Counted from the stretch's first letter, positions 36,112 to 45,604 are shown. The stretch is DNA of 64,000 nucleotides from DASCQC01 sp036012865 (GCA_036012865.1 DASCQC010000029.1:40119-104118), one strand, 5' to 3'. Numbers and translations are program-made. Notes: a model not told the origin generated them from the letters alone.

Positions 36112-36927
36112 CTATTGTATCTTTTTCTTAATAAAATCATAAACAAATCGCTTCTTTAAACCTAACCCATGTGAAAGCATCTCGCTGGCCTTACTAAGCC
36201 CCAATACTCGATAACAAGGCATAGCCATTCTTTCCAACGGCCCCAAATCAATCAACTCTTGTGCAGGCGATATAATCACAACCATCTCTCCTCTTAATCG
36301 CGATTTTTTTTGATGAATAAAATCACACAGAGCAGAAGCCGTACCAAAAAAAGATTCTTCATACTGCTTGGTCATTTCTCTGATAAAAAATACTTCACGA
36401 TCTTGGCCTAAAATATCACTCAACTCTAGTACAAGCTTGGCAATGCGATGAGGCGACTCATAAAGAATTGTCGTGACCTGACTCCACTGCAATTGATGAA
36501 TTTGTCGCTGCCTAGTCCCCGACTGCGAAGACAAAAAACCTATAAACTTAAACTGATGAACAGGCATTCCTGAAACACTTAATGCGGCAATAGCAGCACA
36601 TGGGCCAGGAACAGGAGAGATCTCAACCCCACCTTCACGACACATTCTAACCAAACGATAACCCGGATCACTCACCAAAGGCGTTCCTGCATCGCTGACT
36701 AAAGCAACGTTAGCCCCCTCTTGAATCCGAAAAAAAATATCATTCGTTACCTTTTTCTCCGTAGCATCTGCAACCTTAACCCACTCACAGTCAACCTCAT
36801 GATCAAGCAATAGCTTGTGCGTGTGCCTTGGGTTTTCAGCAACAATAATATCAACCGAGCTCAAAACCGACAACATTCTTGAAGATTTATCAGCCAAATT
36901 ACCTATGGGGGTTGCCACAATATACAA
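36112..36927 (-). CDS. rsmI: 16S rRNA (cytidine-1402-2'-O)-methyltransferase RsmI
   Basis: 271 residues. RsmI methylates the ribose of C1402 in the decoding centre using SAM. N-terminal YIVATPIGNLAD, then LVSDAGTPLVSDPGYRLV and PGPCAAIAALSVSG are the tetrapyrrole-methylase-fold signatures. LYESPHRI follows. Slightly shorter than E. coli RsmI (286) at both ends. It diverges from lpoA, the same arrangement as yraL-yraM in E. coli. Confidence 0.95.
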   Translation of the reverse strand: MYIVATPIGNLADKSSRMLSVLSSVDIIVAENPRHTHKLLLDHEVDCEWVKVADATEKKVTNDIFFRIQEGANVALVSDAGTPLVSDPGYRLVRMCREGGVEISPVPGPCAAIAALSVSGMPVHQFKFIGFLSSQSGTRQRQIHQLQWSQVTTILYESPHRIAKLVLELSDILGQDREVFFIREMTKQYEESFFGTASALCDFIHQKKSRLRGEMVVIISPAQELIDLGPLERMAMPCYRVLGLSKASEMLSHGLGLKKRFVYDFIKKKIQ

Positions 36928-37008
36928 TTTTCCTATTTTTTTAACTTGAATAATTGTCTCCCGAGCTTATATCTGGTTTAATATGACAATAACGAATAGA
37001 GATTGTCT

Positions 37009-38622
37009 ATGTTTAAATGGATCATGCCTATTATCTTCTTCATATTTCTGAGTGGTTGTCAAGTAACTCCCACAGGTTTTCCCAACCATCTCTACCTTTC
37101 TAATAAAAGTCACATTAACACCCCCTACGAACCGACCACTGATAAAATCAATCAGCTTATAAAACATAAAAAGTGGCATCAAGCAGAAAACCTTCTCAAT
37201 TCAGAACTTGCTTCACCCACAAAAAACTCTTCCCCCCCCATTTATTTCAAATTTAAAGCACAAATAGCTGAACAGCGCCGAGACATTCTAACCGCCCTTT
37301 CATCATGGCTAAGCTATTGCAAAAATCAACATGAAGAAAATTGCCCCCCGGCCTGGAGACTCATCAATCAAACGCCCACCCACATCCTCACCTCTATTGC
37401 CAAACTACCTTCAGCCCAACCCATTCGCAACTGGCTAGAACTAGGCCCGCTAATCCAAACAGGTGACCTGGATGGGCTGGAAAAATGGAAACAGCATCAC
37501 AACAACCTTCCTGCTTGGATTAAAATTCATGAAACAAATTTTAAGAAAAAACCTCAATCCATAGCGGTTTTACTCTCTCCCAAAGGCCCCATGGAAGAAG
37601 AAAATAAAGCCATTAAGCAAGGGCTTTTAGCCGCTTATTATCAAACCAAACAACCGAATAATATCAAACTTAACTTTTATAACATCGACCCAAAAAACTT
37701 TCAACAATCCATTCAATCCTCATTACAAAACAAACCCGACCTAATTATCGGACTCACCACTCCAGATGAAGTCAAAAAAGCTCTTGATATCATCCCAATC
37801 AACACTCCCGTTATCGCTTTAGCTCCCCATGAAGAAAAACGCAACAACCTTTATACCTTAAACCTCAACCAAGAAATTGAGCTCAAGCAACTATCTCGAG
37901 CACTACAAGATCACCACCTAAATAAAACCATCATCCTTCACTACGACGACGCGAAGTCCCAACAATTAGGGCAAAATTTTAGTGACATATTAAGCCTATC
38001 TTCCAGAAGTCCCGTCACGATAACCGAACTATCTAAAGGAAAAGAACCCGAGATAATTCGAAACCTGATGGGCATCAATAACAGTGAAAACCGAGCTCGC
38101 CAAATTCAATCTAAACTGAACATCAAAAACAATAAAATGAAATTCCTTCCCACACGAAGGAATGATTTTGATTCAATATTTCTTGCTCTTAGTCGCAGAC
38201 AGGCTCGCAAAATAGTTCCTTTGCTACGTTACTATTTCATTGACCCCTCTAACATTTACTCCACATCAACTCTACTGAACGGTATCAGTAACCATTTCAA
38301 AAACACCGACCTGAATGAAATCCATCTTCTAGCCCCTAACTGGATGGCAGACAAGATCAACCTCAACCCCTACAATGCCAACTTATTTCACACGATATCC
38401 AAATTAAAAGACACTCACTTTCAGCAATATAAAATCCACTACGCCTTGGGTATTGATGCGTTCAACCTCAGCCAACACCTCCCCATACTGGAACAGTTTC
38501 CTCACAGCCAACTGACGGGAGCCACCGGCCATCTCTACTTACTTAATAATGGGCACATATGGAGAGAACTTAGCTTACTAAGATACCGCAATGGTTTAAC
38601 ACAACAGGAGATAACCCCATGA
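37009..38622 (+). CDS. lpoA: Penicillin-binding-protein activator lipoprotein LpoA
   Basis: 537 residues from the ATG at 37009; a TTG two codons earlier is less likely. Lipobox FLSGC puts the lipidated Cys at residue 17. A TPR-like N-terminal half is followed by a periplasmic-binding-like domain (IAVLLSPKGPMEEENKAIKQ and later LIIGLTTPDEVKKALDIIP). LpoA stands in the outer membrane and activates PBP1A. Divergent position to rsmI is conserved. The sequence holds a C8 run at 37232-37239, which could slip. It overlaps the next gene by 4 nt (ATGA). Confidence 0.85.
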   Translation: MFKWIMPIIFFIFLSGCQVTPTGFPNHLYLSNKSHINTPYEPTTDKINQLIKHKKWHQAENLLNSELASPTKNSSPPIYFKFKAQIAEQRRDILTALSSWLSYCKNQHEENCPPAWRLINQTPTHILTSIAKLPSAQPIRNWLELGPLIQTGDLDGLEKWKQHHNNLPAWIKIHETNFKKKPQSIAVLLSPKGPMEEENKAIKQGLLAAYYQTKQPNNIKLNFYNIDPKNFQQSIQSSLQNKPDLIIGLTTPDEVKKALDIIPINTPVIALAPHEEKRNNLYTLNLNQEIELKQLSRALQDHHLNKTIILHYDDAKSQQLGQNFSDILSLSSRSPVTITELSKGKEPEIIRNLMGINNSENRARQIQSKLNIKNNKMKFLPTRRNDFDSIFLALSRRQARKIVPLLRYYFIDPSNIYSTSTLLNGISNHFKNTDLNEIHLLAPNWMADKINLNPYNANLFHTISKLKDTHFQQYKIHYALGIDAFNLSQHLPILEQFPHSQLTGATGHLYLLNNGHIWRELSLLRYRNGLTQQEITP

Positions 38623-38732
38623 GGATATTATGCTTATGCCTACTTCTAATGGTAAGCGGTTGCGACACAACATCAGGATTTATTTTAGGAGCAGCCAGTG
38701 CTACAGCAGCTTACCTTAAATACAAACACTAA
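38619..38732 (+). CDS. 37-residue lipoprotein in the lpoA-dolP operon
   Basis: A short gene: MRILCLCLLLMVSGC is a complete lipoprotein signal with Cys15, followed by only 22 residues (DTTSGFILGAASATAAYLKY then KH). It starts within an ATGA overlap with lpoA and has AGGAG 8 nt upstream, so it is translated as part of the operon. In E. coli, yraN and diaA stand between lpoA and dolP; both are missing here and this small lipoprotein takes the place. It resembles entericidin-like peptides in size only. No function is known. Confidence 0.8.
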   Translation: MRILCLCLLLMVSGCDTTSGFILGAASATAAYLKYKH

Positions 38733-38748
38733 ACTTTGGAGAAACACA

Positions 38749-39342
38749 ATGAGACCCCTATCTATTTTCTTAAGCCTTGCCTGCCTAACCGGTTGCGGAG
38801 AATTCCCATCATTTGATTACTATGGTGAGGGAGAGTACCCTTTTGAACTACGCGAAAGCCCTGCAGAATCAGAAACCAAAACACTCAAGCGCCGAGACCT
38901 CTCCAGCATTCATCATGACGAAGCCCTCACATACAAAGCCATGAAAAAATTAAGCAAGTTAAACAGAGATGGCAACAGGGTTAAAGTTACCGTGCTCAAT
39001 GGCCATGTTTTAGTTACCGGAGTGGTAAAGAACAACCAATCGAGACACAATATTAACTCTCTTCTTCAAGAGATTAATGGAACAACGAAGGTATCCAATA
39101 ACACAAGAGTCTCTTCTATAACAAAGTCACAAAACAAATCAGACAATTGGATAAAAACAAAAGTAAGAGCCAACCTCATCAAGGAAAAATCCTTAAACTC
39201 CTCCAACATCAAAATAAGTTCAGAAAATGGCACTATATTCCTTATGGGAACAGGATCCTCCTCTGATGTTAGCAAAGCAACACAAGCCGCAAAAAGTGTT
39301 GAGGGAGTGAGCTCAGTCGTTAACCTTATGGACCCATCATGA
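38749..39342 (+). CDS. dolP: BON-domain outer-membrane lipoprotein DolP
   Basis: 197 residues from the ATG at 38749 with TTTGGAGA upstream. Lipobox CLTGC. Two BON domains: residues about 60-125 (VKVTVLNGHVLVTGVV) and 135-195 (NWIKTKVRANLI ... ISSENGTIFLMGTG ... VEGVSSVVNL). DolP (YraP) keeps the outer membrane intact and is found at division sites. It lies in the usual lpoA-dolP order. It overlaps the protease gene by 4 nt (ATGA). Confidence 0.87.
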   Translation: MRPLSIFLSLACLTGCGEFPSFDYYGEGEYPFELRESPAESETKTLKRRDLSSIHHDEALTYKAMKKLSKLNRDGNRVKVTVLNGHVLVTGVVKNNQSRHNINSLLQEINGTTKVSNNTRVSSITKSQNKSDNWIKTKVRANLIKEKSLNSSNIKISSENGTIFLMGTGSSSDVSKATQAAKSVEGVSSVVNLMDPS

Positions 39343-40046
39343 CCCTTCCAGGCGATGAAATACAAATTATATTAGTCTGGGTTATTCCAACCCTATTCGC
39401 CATTACCGTCCATGAAGCCGCTCACGGAATAGCTGCGTACTATCTCGGTGATAAAACAGCCTACATCATTGGCAGAATGACAATTAACCCATTCAAACAT
39501 ATCGACCCTATAGGCACGATATTAGTTCCTATGTGTCTAATACTTACCGGGTCTGGTATTATTTTTGGGTGGGCAAAACCTGTTCCAGTCAACGACCAAG
39601 CGTTGCATCACCCTAAAAGAGATATGGCTCTGGTAGCATTTGCAGGGCCCTTATCTAATTTGATTATGGCCTTGATCTGGGCCGGTATTTTCAAAGCAAA
39701 CTTAGCCCTTCAAGGAGGTTCAACAGTCTCTAGCTCCTTTGGCCTGCTTTTAATGTGCCTGGCTGGTGTAAAAATAAACTGTATCTTAGCTGCCATCAAC
39801 CTTTTACCCATTCCTCCTCTCGATGGAAGCCGTATGGTTAATGTTCTTCTAAGCAAACGCCTATCCTATTTTTACTATCAATTAGAAAGCGTTGGCTTCA
39901 TTATTATACTAGGGTTGCTTTTGACTGGAATCTTAGGGAATATAATCTCACCCATAGACATCTATTTTAAAACCCAATTATCCGAATGGCTTAACTTGCC
40001 GGCCCATACATTTTTCTTGCCGGTTAATATGAATTATACCTTTTAA
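39339..40046 (+). CDS. Site-2-protease-like M50 membrane metalloprotease
   Basis: 235 residues, six or so membrane helices. Zinc motif HEAAH (H25, E26, H29) lies in the first helix and the third ligand Asp162 in NLLPIPPLDGSR. This matches the small SREBP/M50 family without PDZ domain (YwhC-like), which cut transmembrane segments; substrates are unknown. It overlaps dolP by ATGA, so it belongs to the lpoA-dolP operon and may act on envelope proteins. Convergent sspB ends 10 bp further. Confidence 0.88.
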   Translation: MTLPGDEIQIILVWVIPTLFAITVHEAAHGIAAYYLGDKTAYIIGRMTINPFKHIDPIGTILVPMCLILTGSGIIFGWAKPVPVNDQALHHPKRDMALVAFAGPLSNLIMALIWAGIFKANLALQGGSTVSSSFGLLLMCLAGVKINCILAAINLLPIPPLDGSRMVNVLLSKRLSYFYYQLESVGFIIILGLLLTGILGNIISPIDIYFKTQLSEWLNLPAHTFFLPVNMNYTF

Positions 40047-40055
40047 TAAGGCTGT

Positions 40056-40493
40056 TTATTTAACAACAGTTAAATGAGATTTTGATGAGCTGCCACCACC
40101 AGAAGGAGGCGGTTCGTCATCTTCTTCCGAATCTGAACCCGAGTAACTCAAATCTAAACCATGCAGCGTGTCATCGGCTTCATCTTCATCAAAAAACATA
40201 CCCTGACTATTCTCTTTGCAATAAACAGCTTGAATAGCAACCATTGGAAGCCGAACCACTTTAAAACTATCAGAAAATCTGGCAGAAAAACAACACCAAT
40301 GATTATCAATATCTAAATTACGGGTAGCCTTAGGAGCGACATTTAAAATAATCTTATCATCTTCAACAAACTCCATAGGAACCTCTACACCCGGATGATC
40401 TACGTGAACAAGCAAATAAGGCGTAAGCTCATTATCAACAATCCACTGATGAATAGCTCGAACTAAATAAGGTTTACTCGTCGTCATACCCAT
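40056..40493 (-). CDS. sspB: ClpXP adaptor SspB
   Basis: 145 residues from the ATG at 40493 (an ATG two codons later also fits). SspB brings ssrA-tagged peptides from stalled ribosomes to ClpXP. The N-terminal substrate-binding domain (PYLVRAIHQWIVDNELTPYL, IILNVAPKATRNLDI) is followed by an acidic, Ser-rich flexible tail ending SHLTVVK, the ClpX-binding XB motif. It overlaps the end of sspA by 20 bp. Order rplM-rpsI-sspA-sspB is conserved in gammaproteobacteria. Confidence 0.93.
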   Translation of the reverse strand: MGMTTSKPYLVRAIHQWIVDNELTPYLLVHVDHPGVEVPMEFVEDDKIILNVAPKATRNLDIDNHWCCFSARFSDSFKVVRLPMVAIQAVYCKENSQGMFFDEDEADDTLHGLDLSYSGSDSEEDDEPPPSGGGSSSKSHLTVVK

Positions 40494-41109
40494 ACATATC
40501 TCTGATTAGTAATTCTTCTTCGGACAGACTCGCCTGAAAACCTGTTCTTTCAAAAATCCTATCCATATAGTCTTGTAAAGGTTTCATATCATCACTGAGA
40601 GTAATGCCGTATGCAGGCAACCTCCATAATACTGGAGCAATACAGCAATCTACTAATGAAAACTCTGAGCTAAGAAAGTAAGGCATTTCCTTAAAGGCGG
40701 GAACAATCGACTGTAATTGACTGATAATCAATTCTCTGGCTTTATCAGGGTCACGGTTATTTTCTATATCACCTAACAACGTGTACCAATCTTGCTCAAT
40801 TCTATGAATCATCAGCCTTGATTTAGCCCTGGATATAGGATAGACCGGCAATAAAGGCGGGTGAGGAAAACGCTCGTCCAGATACTCCATAATAACATTC
40901 GATTGATTTAAGACCAAATCTCTGTCCACCAACACTGGCAGTGTTTTGTATGGATTTAACTGCAAAAAATCTTCAGAAGGATCTTCAAGGTCAACATACT
41001 CAATGTCAGCATTGACTCCCTTTTCAGTCAAGACCATGCGGGCTCGCTGGGATATTATGCTATTAGGATGAGATAAAAAAACCATAGATGTTCGTCTGAT
41101 CATAACCAT
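40474..41109 (-). CDS. sspA: Stringent starvation protein A
   Basis: 211 residues, GST-fold: an N-terminal thioredoxin-like domain (SMVFLSHPNSIISQRARMVL, NPYKTLPVLVDRDLVL) and a C-terminal helical domain. SspA binds RNA polymerase and aids survival in stationary phase and virulence gene control in several pathogens. AAGGGG precedes the ATG. It follows rpsI by 30 bp. Many relatives carry petABC between rpsI and sspA; here they are absent from this site. Confidence 0.93.
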   Translation of the reverse strand: MVMIRRTSMVFLSHPNSIISQRARMVLTEKGVNADIEYVDLEDPSEDFLQLNPYKTLPVLVDRDLVLNQSNVIMEYLDERFPHPPLLPVYPISRAKSRLMIHRIEQDWYTLLGDIENNRDPDKARELIISQLQSIVPAFKEMPYFLSSEFSLVDCCIAPVLWRLPAYGITLSDDMKPLQDYMDRIFERTGFQASLSEEELLIRDMYGYDDE

Positions 41110-41139
41110 ACAAACCCCTTAATTATAGTCAATACTAAT

Positions 41140-41601
41140 TTACCGTTTAGAAAACTGTTTCTTACGTCTAGCTTTCGGCTGACCTGTTTTCTTACGCTCT
41201 GTTTCTGCTGCAATTCTTGTCAAGAAACCACCTTTTCTCAAGATAGAGTGCCACGCACTGTCAACAGCATCTTGAATGGATTGCTGCGCAATCTGAAAAG
41301 CCACCAAAGCACGAGAAATGGCTAAACGAATAGCCCCAGATTGACCTTTAATGCCTCCTGACTTAGCAGTAATTTTAAGATCAAACTGACCCTCTGCTCC
41401 AACAGCCTTTAAAGGCTCTACTGCATTAACTTTATGAATAACAGCTCCTCCAAAGTACTCATCAACTGTCTTTCCGTTAATAGTAATCTCACCTTTACCA
41501 GGTGAAAGAAAGGCTCTTGCAACAGAACTTTTACGACGCCCTGTTCCATAAGATTTCTCTACAAAAGTAATTTTTTTACCAGCTTGCTTACTCATCATCA
41601 T
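41140..41601 (-). CDS. rpsI: 30S ribosomal protein S9
   Basis: 153 residues, longer than the usual 130. N-terminal YGTGRRKSSVARAFLSPGKG and C-terminal ARRKKQFSKR, whose tail reaches the P-site tRNA, are typical. A stretch around residues 105-120 (IAQQSIQDAVDSAWHSIL) differs from the common sequence. Three ATGs in a row (41601, 41598, 41595) are possible starts; the first overlaps rplM by 14 bp. Cotranscribed with rplM. Confidence 0.96.
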   Translation of the reverse strand: MMMSKQAGKKITFVEKSYGTGRRKSSVARAFLSPGKGEITINGKTVDEYFGGAVIHKVNAVEPLKAVGAEGQFDLKITAKSGGIKGQSGAIRLAISRALVAFQIAQQSIQDAVDSAWHSILRKGGFLTRIAAETERKKTGQPKARRKKQFSKR

Positions 41602-42022
41602 TCAACCATTGTTGTGGGTTTTGTGCAGCATGCAGATGCTCTGCACCAGGAAATAATTTTAGCTTTTTAAGCATTGCATTACGAAGTATATTTCTAGGAA
41701 GCATGCGCTTAACCGCCAAAAATAATACTCGCTCAGGATGTTTTTCTAGCCTATGAGTAGCCTTCTCAGACTTAATCCCTCCAGGAAATCCCGTATGCCA
41801 TTGATAAACCTTATCAGCGTTTTTAATAACCAACTCACGGCAATTAACAACAACGACAAAGTCCCCATTATCAATATGTGGAGCATAATCCACTTTATCT
41901 TTACCCGAAAGTGCTGTAGCAATTTGGGTGGCTAATCGCCCCAGAACCTTCCCTTGGGCATTCACTAAACGCCAAGAATTCTCGATATTTTTCTGAGACA
42001 TCAAAGTCTTTTGCTTACTCAT
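41588..42022 (-). CDS. rplM: 50S ribosomal protein L13
   Basis: 144 residues. Typical blocks: VLGRLATQIATALSGKDK, YAPHIDNGDFVVVVN, WHTGFPGGIKSE, and RMLPRNILRNAMLKKLK. L13 is an early assembly protein of the large subunit. First gene of the operon with rpsI, sspA and sspB. A TATAAC sequence about 35 bp upstream may be its -10 box, without a clear -35. The N-terminus has a few extra residues (MSKQKTL) before the core. Confidence 0.96.
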   Translation of the reverse strand: MSKQKTLMSQKNIENSWRLVNAQGKVLGRLATQIATALSGKDKVDYAPHIDNGDFVVVVNCRELVIKNADKVYQWHTGFPGGIKSEKATHRLEKHPERVLFLAVKRMLPRNILRNAMLKKLKLFPGAEHLHAAQNPQQWLNDDE

Positions 42023-42182
42023 ATCAATCCAATTATTAATTTCAAGTGTGTTATACTATCCTAACCTTAAACAAGTTACAAGCACTTTCTATCAAATAAA
42101 CATTAAAAACAGGATACTATGCACTTGCCTCTCCCAACAAAACCTGATAAGCTTTAAATACCCAATAATAACAGGGTTTAAC

Positions 42183-44372
42183 ATGACCATTAATTCATTA
42201 CAAAAGATATGTCACTACGACTCTCCAACGTTCACATCGCTACTTAACCCGTTTGATTATAGCATCCAACTACCAGGTCTTGATGGCGACGATTATATCG
42301 AAGTATCAGGCCCTATGTTGACAACCCTTCACTACTTTCATTCCATTAAAGAAATGGCCCTGCATGATGATGAAGTCACCAACGCACAAAAAGACGGAAA
42401 ATTCGTAGACATCCCTTCTCCTAAACATATTATCCTCGGTTACCTAACTCTCTTCAAAAGAACCCATTCCAACGAAACCATCAATATTGAAAACGTCAAG
42501 GGCAGCTTCAATGAGGAAATCTTTCAACATTCTCAACCCGCATTTGCAGACTATATATCAAAACTATTTGATGAAAATCTCCCCAAAGAAGAACCCAACA
42601 CCCAGGCCATCCAACATGACCTCTCTCACCTAGCAACCCTTTTTGAAGGATCCCATCAAAAAAGAACCGCCTTCTTAGAACCTATCACAGAACTTCATAA
42701 AAGAAGAACTTTAAGCATTACCAACGTATATTTTAAGCATAAAATGAATGACTTTACCGCTCGAGGAATGATTCAAGAACCGCTCAAAAGCGAACTAGCC
42801 TCCAAACCCAATGAAGAAAGCAGAATCAATCATTTTGTCAATACAATCTACCTCTCTGAAAACTCCCACATGTATTCAAGAAAAAACAGAAAAAACCAAT
42901 CTTTTTGCTCAGAGATGGCGATAATACATCAATATTTCACAACAACACGGCACTGGAACTATGACAAACATACCATCAACTTTTTACCCAACCCACTAAC
43001 GTTTCAACCCAGATTTGGTAACTTCAGATACTGGCTAGACGATGTCATCGGCCCTGGAAATGCGGCCATGCTAACCGCTTACTTAGAATATCTTATTCTT
43101 GTCAATGCAAAACCTTTAATTGTCGGATCTTATAATTATCAAAAGTCATCTCACACTTCCAATGAACTTGCTGCCGCTGGGCTTTTCAATCAAAACCTGT
43201 TTAACCTAGACAAAATTATTAAAAAGCTTGATGAAATAAAACAACACCACCCCTTAGCTATCCGCTCTAGACAGATAGCCTTTGCTCTACTCCACGATAG
43301 CCTTGACCTCATGGTCATGTACACTAATTCTATGCTGGATTATGAAATCAATGCTGCGATGAATAATATTTTAGCGCCTCATGACTTGAGCGGCCTTAAT
43401 CAAGAAGACAGACAGCCATACAGCGATAGCTATAATCAGGCAATCTATGAACTAAAATTCCTCATAAACGACCCCCTATTCATGCTCAATGCAGAATCAT
43501 TTATCGACACATGGGCTAATCATCATGTAAGAGACCGAGTCTTTAAGCACGACAAAACGACCATCCAAAATAAAATCCGCTCATTAATCCAACAATGCCA
43601 TACACATGCCCGACGGTATTATAATTTCCCCCTGGTACGTTACTTTGCATCCAACCTGCAAAAAACCCTGATCAAATTGATCCAAAGCGACCCCAAATCT
43701 ATAGAAGATATTTATTCTATCAGCCAAGTTGATGATTATGGCGCCCCTCTTAATAAGGACCCTGACATCATCAAAAGTATAGAAAGACTTCATACTGCTC
43801 TCCAAAACCCCAGCAACAACACCAAGCACGCAATCATTCAATCAGGAGCCCCTAGCCCAGGCTATCTTTTTCGCTTGAATGAAGTGTTTCGAAGCCTAGA
43901 AAATTACTTGACACACTTACGGCAACAAAGCTTCATCACCTTACCCTTGGTTAACCTTAGAATCCCTATCTCAATTCAGCAAACCCTTCTGATTTTAGGT
44001 CTGGCGCTACCTCTTCTTTTATGCTTATTGAATGTGATTGCTTTTACAACCATGATGTTCTCTGGCCTATTGAGCCTTACTCTTATGGGCATTCTAAATT
44101 TTCACCACATTGGTCTTAGTTTAGACTCTTTAGAATACAGTGGCCGAACTTTATGGGGTTTGGGTCAAGACCGAATGCACAGAATCATTGAAACCCTAAA
44201 AACCCTCATAAAATCAAAAGATATCAACCGATTTCAAGAGTATATCGCAAGCTTTAAACCTCAACCTATCCCCGCAATGACACTCAGCACAGAACCCTCA
44301 CCTAACCCAGAGAAAATACCCTTGAACCAGATGCAAGACCCAACCAACCCTAAAATAATTCAAACAATTTAA
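42183..44372 (+). CDS. Large unknown protein with C-terminal membrane hairpin; candidate effector
   Basis: 729 residues from the ATG at 42183, with CAGGG upstream; an in-frame ATG at 42048 lies in the rplM promoter region and is unlikely. I recognise no family. The first 550 residues are soluble, hydrophilic and mainly helical. Two adjacent helices (about 600-640, LILGLALPLLLCLLNVIAF and MMFSGLLSLTLMGIL) are followed by a 90-residue Pro-rich tail. No signal peptide. A large soluble body with a late hydrophobic hairpin is common among Dot/Icm effectors that insert into host membranes. It starts an island of unknown genes between two core blocks. Confidence 0.7.
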   Translation: MTINSLQKICHYDSPTFTSLLNPFDYSIQLPGLDGDDYIEVSGPMLTTLHYFHSIKEMALHDDEVTNAQKDGKFVDIPSPKHIILGYLTLFKRTHSNETINIENVKGSFNEEIFQHSQPAFADYISKLFDENLPKEEPNTQAIQHDLSHLATLFEGSHQKRTAFLEPITELHKRRTLSITNVYFKHKMNDFTARGMIQEPLKSELASKPNEESRINHFVNTIYLSENSHMYSRKNRKNQSFCSEMAIIHQYFTTTRHWNYDKHTINFLPNPLTFQPRFGNFRYWLDDVIGPGNAAMLTAYLEYLILVNAKPLIVGSYNYQKSSHTSNELAAAGLFNQNLFNLDKIIKKLDEIKQHHPLAIRSRQIAFALLHDSLDLMVMYTNSMLDYEINAAMNNILAPHDLSGLNQEDRQPYSDSYNQAIYELKFLINDPLFMLNAESFIDTWANHHVRDRVFKHDKTTIQNKIRSLIQQCHTHARRYYNFPLVRYFASNLQKTLIKLIQSDPKSIEDIYSISQVDDYGAPLNKDPDIIKSIERLHTALQNPSNNTKHAIIQSGAPSPGYLFRLNEVFRSLENYLTHLRQQSFITLPLVNLRIPISIQQTLLILGLALPLLLCLLNVIAFTTMMFSGLLSLTLMGILNFHHIGLSLDSLEYSGRTLWGLGQDRMHRIIETLKTLIKSKDINRFQEYIASFKPQPIPAMTLSTEPSPNPEKIPLNQMQDPTNPKIIQTI

Positions 44373-44459
44373 ACAAAAAATATTACAAAACTACAACATG
44401 GATAGATTTTTAGTCAACAATTGTGTTACAATCGTGTAAGCACTAAGATGAAATATATT

Positions 44460-44648
44460 ATGACAGCGACAAAACCAAGAGCAAACAACCTGAGACGTCA
44501 AGCCCCTTCCATGGCAGACTTCAATAGAATCACGCCTGAGATACAGCCCACCAACTTCGAAGAGTACGTAAGAAAACAAATTGAAAGAGCTAAAAAGGGC
44601 AACCCAACAGCCATCCCTATCATAGCACCCGAACTAACTAACAATTAA
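44460..44648 (+). CDS. Small hypothetical protein
   Basis: 62 residues from the ATG at 44460; an ATG at 44448 would add four. Hydrophilic, with a basic N-terminus (TKPRANNLRRQAPSM) and a central amphipathic helix (NFEEYVRKQIERAKKG). Codon use looks coding-like, but there is no good Shine-Dalgarno, so expression is uncertain. It lies between two unknown genes on the same strand. No family is recognised. Confidence 0.4.
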   Translation: MTATKPRANNLRRQAPSMADFNRITPEIQPTNFEEYVRKQIERAKKGNPTAIPIIAPELTNN

Positions 44649-44682
44649 CCTTATTAAAACAGTTAAAATGAGAATTATATTC

Positions 44683-44688
44683 TATAAT
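44683..44688 (+). promoter_or_regulatory. -10 box before the 44731 gene
   Basis: TATAAT in the context CTATAATTA, 43 bp before the ATG; same context as before 32309 and 63166. Confidence 0.5.
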
Positions 44689-44730
44689 TAGTAACAGTTG
44701 ATAACGAAATTGAACAACAGGAGACTTGTT

Positions 44731-45576
44731 ATGTCAAACCCCTCACTAAATTTATTTAATCAATGGAACCATCAGATACAACAATTGATCAATCACCTTA
44801 TCGCAACAGGGAAACTTAACGATGACAACCCTTTAGAACTAAAAGGGATTCATAACCCACAAGAGCTCTGCTACGAACTCATGAAACAAAGAAAACTACC
44901 ACAAGGAGGGTTACACTTTAAACCAGCAGAGCATACCCAACATCGCACAGAACAAGAAAAAGCCATTGAAGAATGCAAACCTCTTGTTGCAAAAATCAAC
45001 CTTGCCACTAAAGTCAAGAAAAAAGCATTTGAGAAATACGTCAGCTGGATTAAAACCAGCGACCTTAAAACATTAAGAAGGTCTCCACAAAACGTCAAGC
45101 ACATTATAGATGTCTTTGTCAACATCCTCTATTTAAAAAGCACATTAACCCCTCTTCATGAGGATTTACTCTGCCTACAAAAAATATTGCATGAAGTTTC
45201 TAACGAAGTGGATATTCATCCCCATTCTTCCAAAGAAAGTCTTTCAAAACCATTGGGGCAATTATCCATCATCGTAAGAGCTATTCACGAATCCAAACCC
45301 AAACCCAATGAAATTAACAACCCTTATCAACAAAATATCCTTAAAGATGAACTTTTTCAAAGACGTCTTAAAGAAAACAAAAATATTCTTTTGAAAGCAT
45401 TCAGTGAACGATCAATGCCTCTAAAACCAAGAAAAGTTATTGACGATAGAAAGGCCTTAACTCAATTTGGGAAAACATTATTGAAATTTGGACTGAACAG
45501 ACCATTAAACAGCAATTCTCCCCCTTCAACCCTCCCTACTCAAAAAAACAGAATGGTAGGAAAAGCTTCGGGGTAG
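44731..45576 (+). CDS. Unknown basic helical protein
   Basis: 281 residues from the ATG at 44731, backed by CAGGAGA at ideal spacing. No signal peptide or membrane segment. It is rich in Lys, Leu and His and predicted mostly helical; the stretch 85-150 (AKINLATKVKKKAFEKYVSW and on) has coiled-coil character. The C-terminus is basic and Pro/Ser-rich. No family is recognised. Its own TATAAT box and position in the unknown-gene island suggest an accessory gene, possibly a secreted protein; that is inference only. Confidence 0.7.
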   Translation: MSNPSLNLFNQWNHQIQQLINHLIATGKLNDDNPLELKGIHNPQELCYELMKQRKLPQGGLHFKPAEHTQHRTEQEKAIEECKPLVAKINLATKVKKKAFEKYVSWIKTSDLKTLRRSPQNVKHIIDVFVNILYLKSTLTPLHEDLLCLQKILHEVSNEVDIHPHSSKESLSKPLGQLSIIVRAIHESKPKPNEINNPYQQNILKDELFQRRLKENKNILLKAFSERSMPLKPRKVIDDRKALTQFGKTLLKFGLNRPLNSNSPPSTLPTQKNRMVGKASG

Positions 45577-45604
45577 TCTTAAATCCTATCGATTCAGGGG
45601 GGTA

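Noticed and set aside
42048..42182. N-terminal extension of the 729-residue unknown protein
   Set aside because: It would begin in the rplM promoter region, lacks a ribosome site, and the ATG at 42183 is better placed.
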